Assembly (NCBI GenBank): GCA_002633005.1
Contig: NMRA01000058.1
Coordinates: forward strand, 1,170,828 to 1,229,722
Direction of reading: 5' to 3'
Source: Phoronis australis
Lineage: Eukaryota; Phoronida; Phoronidae
DNA length: 58,895 nucleotides
Below are positions 57,186 through 58,895 of this stretch, piece after piece. Positions within the stretch are counted from its first letter, which is position 1. Each line of letters begins with the position of its first letter. The notes below the pieces were generated by a model, which saw only the letters and a list, made by a program, of their open reading frames with translations, was not told the DNA's origin and made no database searches. The translations under genes were made by a program, and so were the position numbers.

Positions 57186-57799
57186 GTTCATTCAGTTGCT
57201 AATAAAGTATCTATGTTTCTATGGTCTCAGTGCAGAAGTATTGTGACAGTCAGCTGGACAAGTCCTATTTTGTTCAAATCTGGTTTTGGAAAATGTTAAT
57301 TTTAGAATTTTGTGCGGTGAATCACATCGATATACCCATTAATTCAACAAAGTAACGATTACGAGGATAAACATAAATTTGGGTTATTTGTGAATGACAT
57401 TTGCTTTGAAAGTATCCGTTTTGCATAGCAGTTGACCCCAAGACATAAAACTAGCACCAGAAATAAGCTTCTCACCCCCCAAAATATTGAAAAGAAGATA
57501 TCACAATTTGTTCTAGCCTACATGTGCCAATTTCCATTTTTGGCGGCGGCCATATTGGATTTGGCGCGTAAAAACAACCAGGGAGTCAGCACACTTTGCG
57601 GTGTTTTTTGAATTTCCTTTGCTTATACTTAACAACGTACCAAATTGCAAAAACTTATCATAAAATGCCCACTTTTTGCAAATTTCTACATATTTCCTCC
57701 CCGCTACTGCTAGAGAATGCAGCTTTGGGATTTTTGTAACCTGGTCAATGATCATCATTTATTTCCAAATACTGATACCATACAAAAACCAACTGACTC

Positions 57800-58895
57800 G
57801 CCAAACTCGGGCGCATCAACTTTAAAGTGTCTCTAAGCTCTTCTTTTGTAAATGAATACATCACTTACGATAAAAACTGATTTCAACTTGGATATAACTC
57901 AGTTGAATGGGCTTTCCAGGTGGAGAAAGTGAAACCTCGCTATTGCTTCAGATCAAAGTCGTCGCATAAAGTCATATAATTGGCCACAAAGCTAGCTTGT
58001 CCAGCCTGATCTCAAACATGAACGTGCTCATCAGGTCAACTATCCTGTTCAAGCGTGCGACCAGTTTCATTGCGATTAGTCTTTGTTTCCTTTATTAAGT
58101 CGCAAAGCCAAGTTTCTTGGCTTTCCAAACAGAAGTTTCTTAGTATCGTTAAATTTATCAATCCAGTCTCTGGGAGATACATACCATGTATCTTCTTGGT
58201 GTTTTAATCATAACATACTGTAGGTGTCGCTGAAGAACCCGTTCTGTATCGATCAATGTCAATTACTGACCTAAATGCAAAGCACGCCATACTTGGACAG
58301 AAACTCTCTGCTCTGAAGAACCCGTGGGATCGTTATACGATATTTTTCTGACCAGGTGTTCAAATATCATTCTTTATCTACGTCCTCGTTCATTATTTCA
58401 ACTAGCGGTAAGATATACTCTTTTGTCTTGCTTTGTGTGATGTTTTTAGTCACCACCCGTGATTTTGATCTTGCAAACCTCTGGCACACTTAAGCCTGGC
58501 AGCCTGACAGATTTCTTCGAAAAGGTGGCTTGCTACTGAGACAGCTGAACAGCATTGCTTTTTGGTGCCCCTGGCGTCGTCTCATGCGGGTAAATGAAGC
58601 AAGTGATATAGGACTTTATCATTGTCTCGGGTAATCACTTTTCCGAATGACAAAGCATTGTGCTCGAGTCTGGTCAGATTCGACTTGAAACAGACTCATC
58701 GTCAACTCGGGACGAACATACAAGCACGTCTTTTAAAATCATACAACCGAGAGCGTGTAATGAATTTGCTAGATTGTAAATGAGTATCGTTAATGCTCTT
58801 GACTAGAGAAAAGTCACGCCTACAGTGCTGATCGAATCCAACGTCCTATCGAACGCGGCTAGGCCGCGTCCGGATACGGGTTCCAAACCGCGGTT
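57800..58895. other. No gene recognised
   Basis: No supported ORF, RNA or repeat to the end of the window. Confidence 0.35.

Larger units (their letters stand above)
52930..57790. mobile_element. Element with ~350 bp inverted ends carrying an uncharacterised PIN-like gene
   Basis: The left arm (~52930-53295) and right arm (~57430-57790, inverted) pair over several hundred bases with indels. The best block is AATCCAATATGGCCGCCGCC followed by AAAATGGAAATTGGCA (left 53151-53188, right ~57524-57562 inverted). Outward blocks include AAGTTTCTGTAAATTGGTAC against AAGTTTTTGCAATTTGGTAC. Inward blocks include AAGTTTATTTCTGATGTTAG against AAGCTTATTTCTGGTGCTAG and TTTTATG-CTTGGGGTCA. I could not define the tips or a target duplication. 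Between the arms lie the decayed gene (53344-55945) and a later LINE insertion (56080-57185). Without the LINE the unit is about 3.75 kb. No known transposase is inside. Confidence 0.65.

Noticed and set aside
1-58895. CRISPR array or bacterial operon
   Set aside because: No regularly spaced identical repeats with unique spacers and no prokaryotic gene organisation. The CTTAAG palindromes at 4989-5107 have spacers too short and too similar.

Overview
This is a repeat-dense, AT-rich stretch of an animal genome, probably a marine invertebrate. Three things point there: spliced genes with GT/AG introns, a metazoan TRIM E3 ligase with a C-terminal propeller, and animal-type transposons (Harbinger, piggyBac, THAP-bearing TTAA element, Gypsy, LINE). 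Frequent TACATGTA words and the particular multi-copy families fit a mollusc, cnidarian or similar lineage, but the sequence alone does not fix the phylum. Only one ordinary host gene is clear: an intact 648-residue TRIM-type RING/B-box protein at 45491-47437. Nearly everything else recognisable is mobile DNA.

Layout. 0-5 kb: a possible small host exon, a 1.3 kb TTAA-flanked element with ~160 bp inverted ends carrying a THAP gene, a small MITE, and an array of CTTAAG palindromes. 5.2-8.5 kb: a decayed Gypsy-type LTR retroelement on the minus strand. 9-11.9 kb: a Harbinger-type MITE and a frameshifted piggyBac element. 12.7-22.5 kb: degenerate tandem repeats, the C-terminal part of a CACTA-like transposase, a THAP exon, and a duplicated tRNA-like SINE unit. 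25.1-28.2 kb: an element with long inverted ends holding fragments of an uncharacterised multi-copy protein. 32.1-44.3 kb: a 12.2 kb two-gene Harbinger transposon. Its Myb/SANT-like gene (+) and DDE transposase gene (-) converge, and their exons can be joined in phase by eye. 45.5-47.8 kb: the TRIM gene. 48.3 kb: a broken THAP exon. 52.9-57.8 kb: a second element with long (~350 bp) inverted ends, holding a decayed copy of the same uncharacterised protein family. A young 5'-truncated LINE with a perfect 12 bp target-site duplication sits inside it.

The most interesting observation is the pairing of that uncharacterised, possibly PIN-like protein family (ending in a cysteine cluster) with long inverted repeats at two independent places. 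This suggests the family travels as, or inside, a little-described class of DNA transposon. The Harbinger element is the best-preserved mobile unit. A technical point also matters: several single-N positions sit exactly between near-identical copies and look like unmerged contig joins rather than biological tandem duplications.
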